DNA from: Arenibacter nanhaiticus
Lineage (GTDB): Bacteria > Bacteroidota > Bacteroidia > Flavobacteriales > Flavobacteriaceae
Direction: 5' to 3'
NCBI RefSeq assembly: GCF_900141935.1
Contig: NZ_FQYX01000003.1
Location: forward strand, 62,001-126,000
Length of the DNA: 64,000 nucleotides
The notes under the pieces were generated by a model that saw only the letters and a program-made list of their open reading frames with translations, searched no databases and had not been told where the DNA came from. How positions within the stretch are numbered: the stretch's first letter is position 1; every line of letters begins with the position of its first letter. A program made the position numbers and the translations under genes. This document shows positions 55,956 to 64,000 of this stretch, in pieces.

Positions 55956-57368
55956 TTATTCCTTATAATCCGGGTTTAAAGCCGATGGAACAGGAGCCAT
56001 GGTGTTTTTCCTCCAGTTTTTCAAAAGTTGTAACAATTCTTTTGTTTTTTGGATATGAGCTTCGGCTAAATTATTTTGTTCTTCAAGGTCGGTCTCTAGA
56101 TTATAAAGCTCTACGGCATTATCTTCAAAATAGTGATGGAGTTTCCATTTCCCATATCTGATTACCGATCCAGGACGAGTTCTAAATTTCGGATCCCTAT
56201 TTTCATTCTCCTTTGCTATAGCTTCTAGATAAACCGGAAAATGCCAATAAAGTGCCCTGTCGAAGCCTCTCTTATTTCCCGTTAATAAGGGTATTAAGCT
56301 TTTTCCATCCAAGTTTTTAGTAATTGGAGCCTTTACTTTTGCTACTTCTAAAATAGTAGGATATAGATCTAGGTTACTGATAGGCTCATCGCTGCGCTGC
56401 ATAGCAGCAATAGCATTATCCCATACAAAAAAGAAAGGAACTCTTATTCCTCCCTCATAGTAACTACCCTTTCCTGCTCTCAAAGGATGTTGCTTGCTGA
56501 CGGTATATAAACCACCGTTATCTGAGGTAAATACTATAAAGGTATTTCCTAGTTTTCCAGTTTCTTCCAAGGTTGCCAGCAGTCGTCCAATATTGGTGTC
56601 CATATTTTCGATCATTGTAGCATACTCGGCATTGTCTTGCCCTAGTTTGGATGGTTTGTTTTTATATTTTCCTATCAATTCTGGAACAGGCTGAATGGGC
56701 GTATGCACGGCATATGGAGAATAGTTGAGAAAAAAGGGTTTGTCGGTGTCTTTTACAAAATTTATGGCCTTGTCCATCACCAAATCTGTCAATCGCTTTC
56801 CTGGCTTTCCCTGAAGTTCTATATTTTTATAAGGTGGGTAATAGCTTTTTGGGTGACCGGCATGGCTACCACCTATATTGACTTCAAAACCAGACATTAA
56901 AGGGTCGTCGGAAAGGTGCCATTTTCCGGCGTGACAGGTCGCATAACCGTTATCTTGTAAGAGTTGGGGTAGGAGTAAAAACTCATCGGATAAGGTTTCT
57001 GTATTTTGGGTAGGAACCAATTTGCGGTCTTGCGACCTGCCCCGTTCCGAAGTTCCAACAGTGTAAATTCCATGACGTTGCACCCATTCCCCAGTCATTA
57101 AACTGGCCCTACTTGGGGCACAATTAGCAGATGCAGCATATCCATTGGTAAACACTATGCCTTTTTTGGAGAGGGCATCGATATTGGGGGTTTCAAAATA
57201 ATCACTCCCCATAAAGCCAAGGTCGCGCCAGCCAAGGTCATCTATATTAATGAGAATTATATTTGGTTGTGCTATCGTTTGGGAATCATTTTTTTTACCG
57301 GTTTTACAGGAGTTGAAAAGCAGCAAAAGCAACATCGCTGTTGACCATCCGTGAAACACTCTATTCAT
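55956..57368 (-). CDS. S1-family sulfatase lipoprotein
   Basis: 470 residues with a lipobox (FNSC, C21). NIILINIDDLGWRDLGFMGS, then SANCAPSRASLMTG with the formylglycine site C83-A-P-S-R87, CHAGKWHLSD and VFTSDNGGLYT form the active site. The C-terminal subdomain carries VIRYGKWKLHHYFED. It is the first enzyme gene after the SusC/SusD pair and is separated from it by a hairpin, suggesting lower expression than the transporter. Confidence 0.94.
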   Translation of the reverse strand: MNRVFHGWSTAMLLLLLFNSCKTGKKNDSQTIAQPNIILINIDDLGWRDLGFMGSDYFETPNIDALSKKGIVFTNGYAASANCAPSRASLMTGEWVQRHGIYTVGTSERGRSQDRKLVPTQNTETLSDEFLLLPQLLQDNGYATCHAGKWHLSDDPLMSGFEVNIGGSHAGHPKSYYPPYKNIELQGKPGKRLTDLVMDKAINFVKDTDKPFFLNYSPYAVHTPIQPVPELIGKYKNKPSKLGQDNAEYATMIENMDTNIGRLLATLEETGKLGNTFIVFTSDNGGLYTVSKQHPLRAGKGSYYEGGIRVPFFFVWDNAIAAMQRSDEPISNLDLYPTILEVAKVKAPITKNLDGKSLIPLLTGNKRGFDRALYWHFPVYLEAIAKENENRDPKFRTRPGSVIRYGKWKLHHYFEDNAVELYNLETDLEEQNNLAEAHIQKTKELLQLLKNWRKNTMAPVPSALNPDYKE

Positions 57369-57398
57369 GATTTTCTTTTTTAAATATTCTTGTTTATT

Positions 57399-57432
57399 AA
57401 AAAGGATGTCTTTTGATGGACATCCTTTTTTT
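57399..57432 (-). promoter_or_regulatory. Intercistronic 12-bp hairpin between SusD and sulfatases
   Basis: Perfect 12-bp inverted repeat (arms 57399-57410 and 57419-57430), 8-nt loop, with T-runs at both ends of the arms. It lies 25 bp after the SusD stop (minus strand). It is a terminator or attenuator that would let SusC/SusD be made in excess over the sulfatases. Confidence 0.7.
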
Positions 57433-57456
57433 AAGTCTTAAAATCAAACCCATTTA

Positions 57457-59238
57457 TTACTCCCAACCCGGATTTTGTTCCAATTGAGGGTTTAATACGA
57501 TCTGATCTGATGGAATAGGCTCCAAGTAGTAATGCTCTGGCACACCAGGGGGAACACCAAAAGGAGATACATAACCCTCTGATGCCCCACCTTGTACAGG
57601 TAAATTATTTCCGTACTCTGAATTTACTACCCATCTTCCAAGCTTTTCATGGGCACCATATTCAACTAACTTTTTCCACCGCCTAATATCAAAAGCTCTT
57701 CCTAAGCCCTCGGCCAAAAACTCGACTCCTCTTTCTCTACGAATTTCCCAAAGGGCAGGGGCCACATCGGCATCTCTTGTTGGGTCGTTGGGAATGCTAC
57801 TGAGATCTAAAGGAGCAACAGCACCCCGGGCCCTTAATTTGTTAATGGTGGCATCTGCAATTTCTTGGGTAAACTGTCCTAGTTCATACTTGGCTTCCGC
57901 GTAATTTAAAAACACTTCTCCCATCCTAAAAATAGGGGCATCATGAGAATCCCTGTTCTGCAGCCTACTAATTTTATTAGAAAACTTATAAAACGCATAT
58001 CCTGAATAAGTTACATTATATCCATGCCCCTCATTAAATTTTCTAAAATGAGGTGATGTTCTAACTACCAGCCCCCTCCAGTTCAATGTAGGTAATGTTT
58101 TATGGGTATCATCACTTAAGGTTGCCATTAAATCTATATACTCCCTATGTTTAGGGTCGGCATCGAACTCCCAAGTAAGTTGATTTTTACCACCAGTATC
58201 TACCCTAAATGGTGGCGGGGTATTAAAGTACAACCTGTGGTCACGATTCCTAAATTCGTCATAGGCATCTTTTTCTCCATCGAAAAGAGGGCTTGTAAAT
58301 ATGGTTTGACCATCAAGACATAAATATTGATCTACCGCTTTTTTTGTCAGGTCTTGATGACCAATAGAACTTCTGTTGTAGTGAGACCAACGTCCGTTTT
58401 GCACTCCAAATTCGTAGGCCTTGTACAATAATATACCAGATACCCCGGCCAAACTTTCGCTGTTAAATACTTCGTCGTACTTAGGATGTAGTTCTGGGTG
58501 GTCTGCTATTAGTTTCGCTCCTGCGTCGGCACTGGCTTGTAAATACTGTAATTCCCCTCCAAGGCCATGGTATTTTCTCCAGGTACCTTCATATAATCCA
58601 AATCTAGAAATCAGGGCGCGGACTACATCGGTATTCACGGTGTTAGAACCAGAGCCTTCAGGATTTATAAGTGTTTCAGCCTCTAAAAGATCGTTTAATA
58701 CGTTTTGTGCCAATACGTCCCTGTTTGTTTTAGGTCCATATAGAATATCCGTATCGGCTTCTGATAAAGCGCTATCTACCCAAGGAACTTCTCCGTAGTT
58801 GGCTATAAGTTGTACATACTCGTATGCTCTAAAGAAAAGACCAACTCCCTTCCAATGTTGTTTTTCCCCATCTGTTAACTCACTGTTGTCAATATTATCG
58901 AGCATAAGGTTTGCTCTCCTAATATTTACATAGGAACTGTTCCATAAACCCGATGATGACGGGACCGTTTTCCGTTGCCAAAACAACTCGTCTCCTTGAG
59001 TACCCGAATTATTAACAATAAGATCACTGCCCATTTCCCTGTTAATAGGAGTTAGGTCCCAATACCCGGGAAAGGAGTAGGAATACAATGACCAGGCATA
59101 GGTTTCAAAATTAGTGTTCGTGGTAAAAGTGGTAGCAACCGTTAACTGGTCTTTGGGAAGTTTTTCCAAAATTTCATCGGAACAACTACTCCCGATCAAA
59201 AGTAAAAAAACGGCTATTTTTATATGTATATTTTTCAT
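57457..59238 (-). CDS. SusD/RagB-family glycan-binding lipoprotein
   Basis: 593 residues with a lipobox (IGSSC, C19). It has the SusD core: WKGVGLFFRAYEYVQLIANY, IFRMGEVFLNYAEAKYELG, NKLRARGAV, ALWEIRRERGVEFLAEGLGRAFDIRRW and a C-terminal IVLNPQLEQNPGWE. It begins 10 bp after the SusC stop, forming the import pair for the glycan handled by the downstream sulfatases. A sulfated substrate is inferred from those genes. Confidence 0.96.
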   Translation of the reverse strand: MKNIHIKIAVFLLLIGSSCSDEILEKLPKDQLTVATTFTTNTNFETYAWSLYSYSFPGYWDLTPINREMGSDLIVNNSGTQGDELFWQRKTVPSSSGLWNSSYVNIRRANLMLDNIDNSELTDGEKQHWKGVGLFFRAYEYVQLIANYGEVPWVDSALSEADTDILYGPKTNRDVLAQNVLNDLLEAETLINPEGSGSNTVNTDVVRALISRFGLYEGTWRKYHGLGGELQYLQASADAGAKLIADHPELHPKYDEVFNSESLAGVSGILLYKAYEFGVQNGRWSHYNRSSIGHQDLTKKAVDQYLCLDGQTIFTSPLFDGEKDAYDEFRNRDHRLYFNTPPPFRVDTGGKNQLTWEFDADPKHREYIDLMATLSDDTHKTLPTLNWRGLVVRTSPHFRKFNEGHGYNVTYSGYAFYKFSNKISRLQNRDSHDAPIFRMGEVFLNYAEAKYELGQFTQEIADATINKLRARGAVAPLDLSSIPNDPTRDADVAPALWEIRRERGVEFLAEGLGRAFDIRRWKKLVEYGAHEKLGRWVVNSEYGNNLPVQGGASEGYVSPFGVPPGVPEHYYLEPIPSDQIVLNPQLEQNPGWE

Positions 59239-59248
59239 CTCTTTGCTA

Positions 59249-62200
59249 TTAAAAAGTTAAGTTTAGACCTATGGAATAGTTTTTTAGGTAAGGATAGATC
59301 CCTCCACTACCTTGGATGGCCAGTTCTGTATTAATTCCATCTGGATAATCGTTAATACTAAAAAGGTTTTCCCCTGCGATATAAATCCGGAGTTTGTCTA
59401 TTTTATTCTTTTTTAATATTTCTTGTGGAATAGAATATCCTAATGTTAGGTTTTTGATTCGTAAATACGCGCCATTCACAAGGTACTTTGTCTGTGTACT
59501 TCTACTAATACCATAATTTACCCCCCCCAAAGGATAGTTTCTAGGGAAAAAACCTTCTGTATTCTCCGGTGTCCAATAGTCTAACTGAGATTGGTAAACA
59601 ACCGAAAATTCATCTATATATGGGAAGCGAACGCGGTTATTGATATAAAGATCCCTTTTTCCTACCCCGTTGGCTAAAAATGAAAAATCGAAATTTTTAT
59701 AAGTTACATTGCCAAAGAATCCATATTGGTATCTTCTTGTAGAATTCCCTATGACACTACGGTCTCCAGGATTTGATAGGGTATTGTTACCAAAGTTGAT
59801 AATTCCATCGCCATTTTGGTCTATATATTTGATATCGCCTGGGTTTTGATTACGGCCTTCCCAACGAGGTATACCTTCCTTTAGTGTTCCTCCGGTCAAA
59901 TAATTGGGGCTGCTTGGATCCATATTGAGAGTGCCAGCTTCAAAATCGTCATTGGTGTAATATCCATCAGTAGTATATCCCCAAATTTCTCCCAATTCTT
60001 GTCCGACATAATATTGCCCTAATAATCCTGCTGGATTGTCGAATTTAGTGATTTTGGATTGGTTGTCGGAAAGACTAAAGCCAATGTTATAATTAACTTC
60101 ACCAATCTTGTCATTCCAGGAGGCAGCAAACTCCCAACCTTTCGATTCCAAATCTGCGACATTTTCCAATGGCGCATTGGCACCAAGGATGCCAGGTAGC
60201 TCAGCACCGGGGGCCAACATATCCAAGGTTTGTCTTTTAAACCAATCGAAATTGACAGCAAGCCTATTCCTGAAAAAATTAGCATCAAAACCTAGGTTAA
60301 GTGTTTGTACTGTTTCCCACGTAAAGGATGTGCTCACCAAATTGGGCAACAATAAGGTGGCATACCTAGAGCCAGTTTCTTCGTTTAACCAATTTACGGA
60401 CCCTGTATCTCCAAAATCTGTAATTCCTAAGCCCGGTATTGCTGGGTATAGAGAGGTGGTGTTTTGGTTTCCAATTTCACCCCAAGACCCTCTTAATTTT
60501 AAACTAGATAAAAAATCTATGGATTGCATGAAAGATTCGCGACCTAAGTGCCATCCTCCGGAAAAGGACGGGAAAAAACCGAATCTCTTGCCTTCTGGAA
60601 ATCTGGACGACCCGTCATATCTACCACTTACTTCTAAAAAGTATTTTTCATCGAAATTATAATTCAATCTTCCAAAATAACCTAAAACGCTCCATTCTCC
60701 GTAGGAGTCATCTGTAGTCTGGGTTCCTGTAGCACCCGATAGTGAGGGTAGGTCTACATTGATTAGATTATTTCTTTGGGAGATGAAAGTTTCAAAACTG
60801 TTCTCTTCACTATTTACACCTGCCAAAACATTAAAAGAATGCTTATTTAGATCAATGGAATATTTTCCATATAAATTAAAAGCATTATAATTGGTTTGAG
60901 TATTCTCTTTTCTAAAAAAAGTATTTACAGGATCAACGGCATTTAAAACAAATCTTTCCGGGTTTACCGTTAATATTTGGTTGTCACTGGTTGTTCTTGT
61001 TAGATTTTTTTTCTCGAAAGTATATTCTCCTACCAAGTTTAACCCTTTGGTGACAGCATAATCCAACTTTTGAAATAACCGAAGGTTGTCATTTAAAATC
61101 TTTGGGGCTACTTTAAGGCGTTCCATATTTGCCGGGGTAAAATAAGGAACTTCAGTTCCATCTTCGAAAACATAGTTACCACTGGCCGGGGTAAAGGAGT
61201 TAAAAGAAATAGCATCACTATAACTTCCCAAGGGTGTTCTTCTCGTACTGTTTCGGTAAATAATATTGGTGGTAGCAACAAGTTTATCACTCAGGTTAGT
61301 GGTTAAGGATGCATTGACATTAAACTTTCTAAAACTATCGTTTCTTGTCACTATAATACCATCTTCGTCACTATATCCGGCAGAAATCCTATAGCTTGTT
61401 TTATCCGAACCGCCACTAAAATTAAAATTATGGATTTGGGTAAACCCTAGGTCATTTATCCACTCTCCCATTAAATCGGTATCCGCCAAAGGATATCTTA
61501 GACCGCCCAATTCTGCGTAACCATTAGGGTAAGCGGCTGGATTTTCTTTGTATTCTTCCAAAAATCCTACCCATGACGGAATATCTTGGCCAGTCCAAAA
61601 AGGGTTGGTCCCAAAATCGTTTATTGCATTGATAAAATCGTAGGTCGATGCTTTGTCCGGAATATCTTCAGGGTACATAAAGCTAAAGGTAGAGGAGTAA
61701 TTAAACTTTATCGGCTGATTTTTTGCAGGAGTCTTTGTGGTTATCAAGATAACCCCAAAAGCTGCTCTAGCACCATAAATAGAGGTCGCTGAGGCATCTT
61801 TTAGTACGGTAATCGAGGCTACGTCCTGGGGGTTGATATCGTCTACGGAGACAGGAACATTATTCATCAATATTAGTGGGCCTCCTCCGTTAATGGAAGT
61901 TGTTCCTCGAATATTGATTCCTAAACCGGATGCTCCTGGTTGTCCAGAATTGGTCGTGATCTGTAGCCCTGGGATTGCACCCTGAATAGCCTCAATAGGA
62001 TTGGTAACCGGGCGGTTGGCCAATATATCTTCCATATCTACAGAACTGGTAGCCCCAGTGACATTGGCTTTCTTTTGGGTTCCAAATCCAACCACTACTA
62101 CCTCGTCCAACAAAGCGGCATCTTCTACAAGGGAAACATTGATGGTAGATTTTCCTTTAGTATCCACTTCCTGTGGTAAATAACCTAAGGAACTAAAAAC

Positions 62201-62416
62201 TAAAACAGCATCGTTAATTACCTTGATTGTATAATTTCCATCAAAATCAGAGGCTGTACCGATGGACGTACCTTTTACAACAACGTTAACCCCTGGCACG
62301 GGCATATCCGTACTTTGATCTGTAATAACTCCTGTGATTGTCCGCTCTTGTGCGTGGATAGCACCGATGGCCCCCAGCAAAAAGAACAGTAAACAATTGT
62401 TAAATAGTTTTTTCAT
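59249..62416 (-). CDS. SusC/RagA-type TonB-dependent outer-membrane receptor
   Basis: 1055 residues with signal peptide (about 1-22, ending IHAQ). There is a carboxypeptidase-regulatory-like domain (about 25-100), then LDEVVVVGFGTQKKANVTGA, the plug with GLQITTNSGQPGASGLGINIRGTTS and VLKDASATSIYGARAAFGVILITTK, and the barrel ending SIGLNLTF. It lacks the STN domain of the other SusC in this window, so it is not tied to a sigma/anti-sigma pair; control probably comes from the divergent HTCS. First gene of the sulfatase locus. Confidence 0.96.
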   Translation of the reverse strand: MKKLFNNCLLFFLLGAIGAIHAQERTITGVITDQSTDMPVPGVNVVVKGTSIGTASDFDGNYTIKVINDAVLVFSSLGYLPQEVDTKGKSTINVSLVEDAALLDEVVVVGFGTQKKANVTGATSSVDMEDILANRPVTNPIEAIQGAIPGLQITTNSGQPGASGLGINIRGTTSINGGGPLILMNNVPVSVDDINPQDVASITVLKDASATSIYGARAAFGVILITTKTPAKNQPIKFNYSSTFSFMYPEDIPDKASTYDFINAINDFGTNPFWTGQDIPSWVGFLEEYKENPAAYPNGYAELGGLRYPLADTDLMGEWINDLGFTQIHNFNFSGGSDKTSYRISAGYSDEDGIIVTRNDSFRKFNVNASLTTNLSDKLVATTNIIYRNSTRRTPLGSYSDAISFNSFTPASGNYVFEDGTEVPYFTPANMERLKVAPKILNDNLRLFQKLDYAVTKGLNLVGEYTFEKKNLTRTTSDNQILTVNPERFVLNAVDPVNTFFRKENTQTNYNAFNLYGKYSIDLNKHSFNVLAGVNSEENSFETFISQRNNLINVDLPSLSGATGTQTTDDSYGEWSVLGYFGRLNYNFDEKYFLEVSGRYDGSSRFPEGKRFGFFPSFSGGWHLGRESFMQSIDFLSSLKLRGSWGEIGNQNTTSLYPAIPGLGITDFGDTGSVNWLNEETGSRYATLLLPNLVSTSFTWETVQTLNLGFDANFFRNRLAVNFDWFKRQTLDMLAPGAELPGILGANAPLENVADLESKGWEFAASWNDKIGEVNYNIGFSLSDNQSKITKFDNPAGLLGQYYVGQELGEIWGYTTDGYYTNDDFEAGTLNMDPSSPNYLTGGTLKEGIPRWEGRNQNPGDIKYIDQNGDGIINFGNNTLSNPGDRSVIGNSTRRYQYGFFGNVTYKNFDFSFLANGVGKRDLYINNRVRFPYIDEFSVVYQSQLDYWTPENTEGFFPRNYPLGGVNYGISRSTQTKYLVNGAYLRIKNLTLGYSIPQEILKKNKIDKLRIYIAGENLFSINDYPDGINTELAIQGSGGIYPYLKNYSIGLNLTF

Positions 62417-63148
62417 AAAATTTAGTTTAAATAGTTAATCATTCTGTTGGTTAATAAGTTTTCTTTATCTAATTGTAGAGGGCTCTTTTTATCTAATTTT
62501 CCTTGGAAAAATCATGAAAATCTCGAGGGGCTCCGTTATTTTATATGGGTAGTTCGGGTAATGGGATAATTGCATTTCGGTGCATTGAATTATAGGTAAC
62601 CGTAAGGCTGTCTTTTTTTTCTTTTACTCTATCCAATTACTTATAAAAATCGTCGTTCTTGTCTGGACACTCCTATGGTGACCATTTTAATAAAAAATTA
62701 CTAGATTTCATGTCTTCAATTAGGTTATTATAAATTTGGGGTCCATGAACATCACTTACAATAAAGGCTCACTAAATTGCCTATATCTTCCCTCTTGTAC
62801 AAATTTGGGATTTAACTAAAGAATCATGTGGGTAATAAATCCTCAAATACCACCTTAATATTCCTCATTTCAAGCATGTTGAAGAATATGTACCCTTTTT
62901 TTGCTGAATATTTAATTTTTGGCGAATAATTTTCATAAATGTTATTTTATTAGCTCTCAAAGGATAAAATCCATCATTAACAAATAATAATTCATATTTT
63001 AGGCAAACTATAATCACACCAGGTCTCATTAGAAAACCTTATAATATTGTTCAAATTCACTAAATTTTTTATTCTCGAAAACGGTCTTTTCAAGTGGATA
63101 TCCCATAATTGCTATACCGTCTTCCCCCTATTTTTAAAATTGATAATA
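62417..63148. other. Divergent control region between SusC and the HTCS gene
   Basis: 730 bp of AT-rich DNA with no gene. It should carry the promoters of both the sulfatase locus and the regulator. I could not find a convincing TTTG/TAnnTTTG pair in either direction, nor a strong inverted repeat. Confidence 0.5.
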
Positions 63149-64000
63149 ATGCTAGTTGTGTTCTTGTCCATGCCTTTATTTGGGCAAGAAAAAGCAAACT
63201 TTATCGATTTAAATAAGACTTTTTTCGGTGGGTCTAAAATTTTGGAAGACCACTTGGGGTATATGTGGGTGACCAATGAGGATGGACTCTATAAATACGA
63301 TGGTTACGATTTCTCTTTTATTCCCTTTCAAAACATATTTGGAAAAACATTTCTTGGAGACCGGCAAAGTGTTATTGAAAAGGATGGGAATACTATTTGG
63401 ATATCAACTATTAATGGTGAGCTGACCAAAATTACAAATGGAAGCATATTTACTTCATACAAGAAAAAGATAGCTAAAAATGGAAAACAGGTCAGAATTA
63501 GCGCCATTTCCACAAACAAGGAGCATGTATGGTTTGGTTCAAATAAGGGTACTTTATATAGGCATGATAAAAAATCAGAGCAGATAGACAGTGTCTTAGG
63601 CCTTCCTTTAAATCAAAATAGAAAACAAAATATTGCAAGTATCGAGTTTACCGGTCCTTATGATATGTGGTTGGGTACCTCTCATGGCAAAATTTATCAC
63701 CATATTTTAAACACCAATATAGTAAAGGAATTAAAAACTCCATTTAGTGATTTTAGACAGAATATTAAAATCACAAAGGATAAAGAAGGAAAATTATGGA
63801 TAGCAACAGAATTAATGGGGTTAGTGGTATATAATCCTTCAACCGATACCTTTTCCCAGCCGTTCAACGCGAAAAACACTACGGAATCCTTAAGAACAAA
63901 GATGTTTATTTCTTTGTATTGTGACAAGTCCGGTACAATTTGGGCTGGCACGGATGGGGACGGGGTATACAAAATAAATCCTAACTACAACGAAATTTCC
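63149..64000 (+). CDS. Hybrid two-component (HTCS) sensor, N-terminal propeller (cut by window edge)
   Basis: The frame is open to the right edge, so only about 284 N-terminal residues are seen. It begins with a signal-like segment (MLVVFLSMPLFGQ). The frame is open further upstream without an ATG, so a TTG at 63140 may be the true start and give a better signal peptide. Two-component-regulator propeller blades follow: LEDHLGYMWVTNEDGLYKYDG, NTIWISTINGELTKI, HVWFGSNKGTLYRHD, MWLGTSHGKIYHH, GKLWIATELMGLVVYNP, GTIWAGTDGDGVYKINP. This is the periplasmic half of HTCS regulators (or an LytTR/kinase variant), which bind oligosaccharide and activate the neighbouring SusC/SusD locus. Confidence 0.85.
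   Translation, partial: MLVVFLSMPLFGQEKANFIDLNKTFFGGSKILEDHLGYMWVTNEDGLYKYDGYDFSFIPFQNIFGKTFLGDRQSVIEKDGNTIWISTINGELTKITNGSIFTSYKKKIAKNGKQVRISAISTNKEHVWFGSNKGTLYRHDKKSEQIDSVLGLPLNQNRKQNIASIEFTGPYDMWLGTSHGKIYHHILNTNIVKELKTPFSDFRQNIKITKDKEGKLWIATELMGLVVYNPSTDTFSQPFNAKNTTESLRTKMFISLYCDKSGTIWAGTDGDGVYKINPNYNEIS

Overview
The window reads as chromosome of a marine Bacteroidota, most likely a flavobacterium of the Zobellia/Maribacter/Arenibacter kind. The grounds are low GC by eye, two SusC/SusD pairs plus a third SusD cut by the left edge, a FecR-type anti-sigma pair, a hybrid two-component (HTCS) sensor, three S1-type sulfatases, VCBS/ASPIC propeller proteins and many lipoprotein signals. I saw no rRNA, tRNA, CRISPR array or intact insertion sequence.

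Region 1 (1-23060) is polysaccharide utilisation machinery. A truncated SusD ends at a terminator. It is followed by a co-directional run of a large secreted TIM-barrel-like protein, a VCBS/ASPIC surface protein, a GH172 (DUF2961) protein, a GH36-like alpha-galactosidase and a second member of the same 819-residue TIM-barrel-like family. A sugar O-acetyltransferase and an ECF sigma factor lie on the minus strand. Divergent from the sigma gene are FecR anti-sigma, STN-type SusC and SusD. This is the classical sigma/anti-sigma/TonB trans-envelope switch.

Region 2 (23060-26170) is mostly decayed DNA: an unidentified relic reading frame, one small intact gene, a SusC C-terminal relic and an IS4-type transposase relic.

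Region 3 (26176-39811) reads rightwards. It holds a GH123-type lipoprotein, an unusual membrane-spanning AraC regulator whose outer part is a duplicated levanase-type (DUF4980-like) domain, and a seven-gene cluster: DUF1080 hydrolase, PVC-type propeller/HEAT/cytochrome c protein, VCBS protein, Dabb protein, Tm-1-like protein, PEP-hydrolase-like TIM barrel and MFS transporter. The last steps look like an uncharacterised catabolic or signalling route. The regulator plus this cluster is my best candidate for an undescribed system.

Region 4 (39812-49027) has bioA, GDPD and istB relics around a DUF2490 outer-membrane protein and a minus-strand inorganic-carbon or anion module: histidine kinase and response regulator, a USP-like protein, SulP transporter, beta-carbonic anhydrase and a small exported protein.

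Region 5 (49028-64000) is a sulfated-glycan locus on the minus strand: SusC, SusD, a hairpin, two sulfatases, a DoxX-like membrane protein, a PhoD-like phosphatase and a third sulfatase. A divergently transcribed HTCS sensor runs off the right edge.
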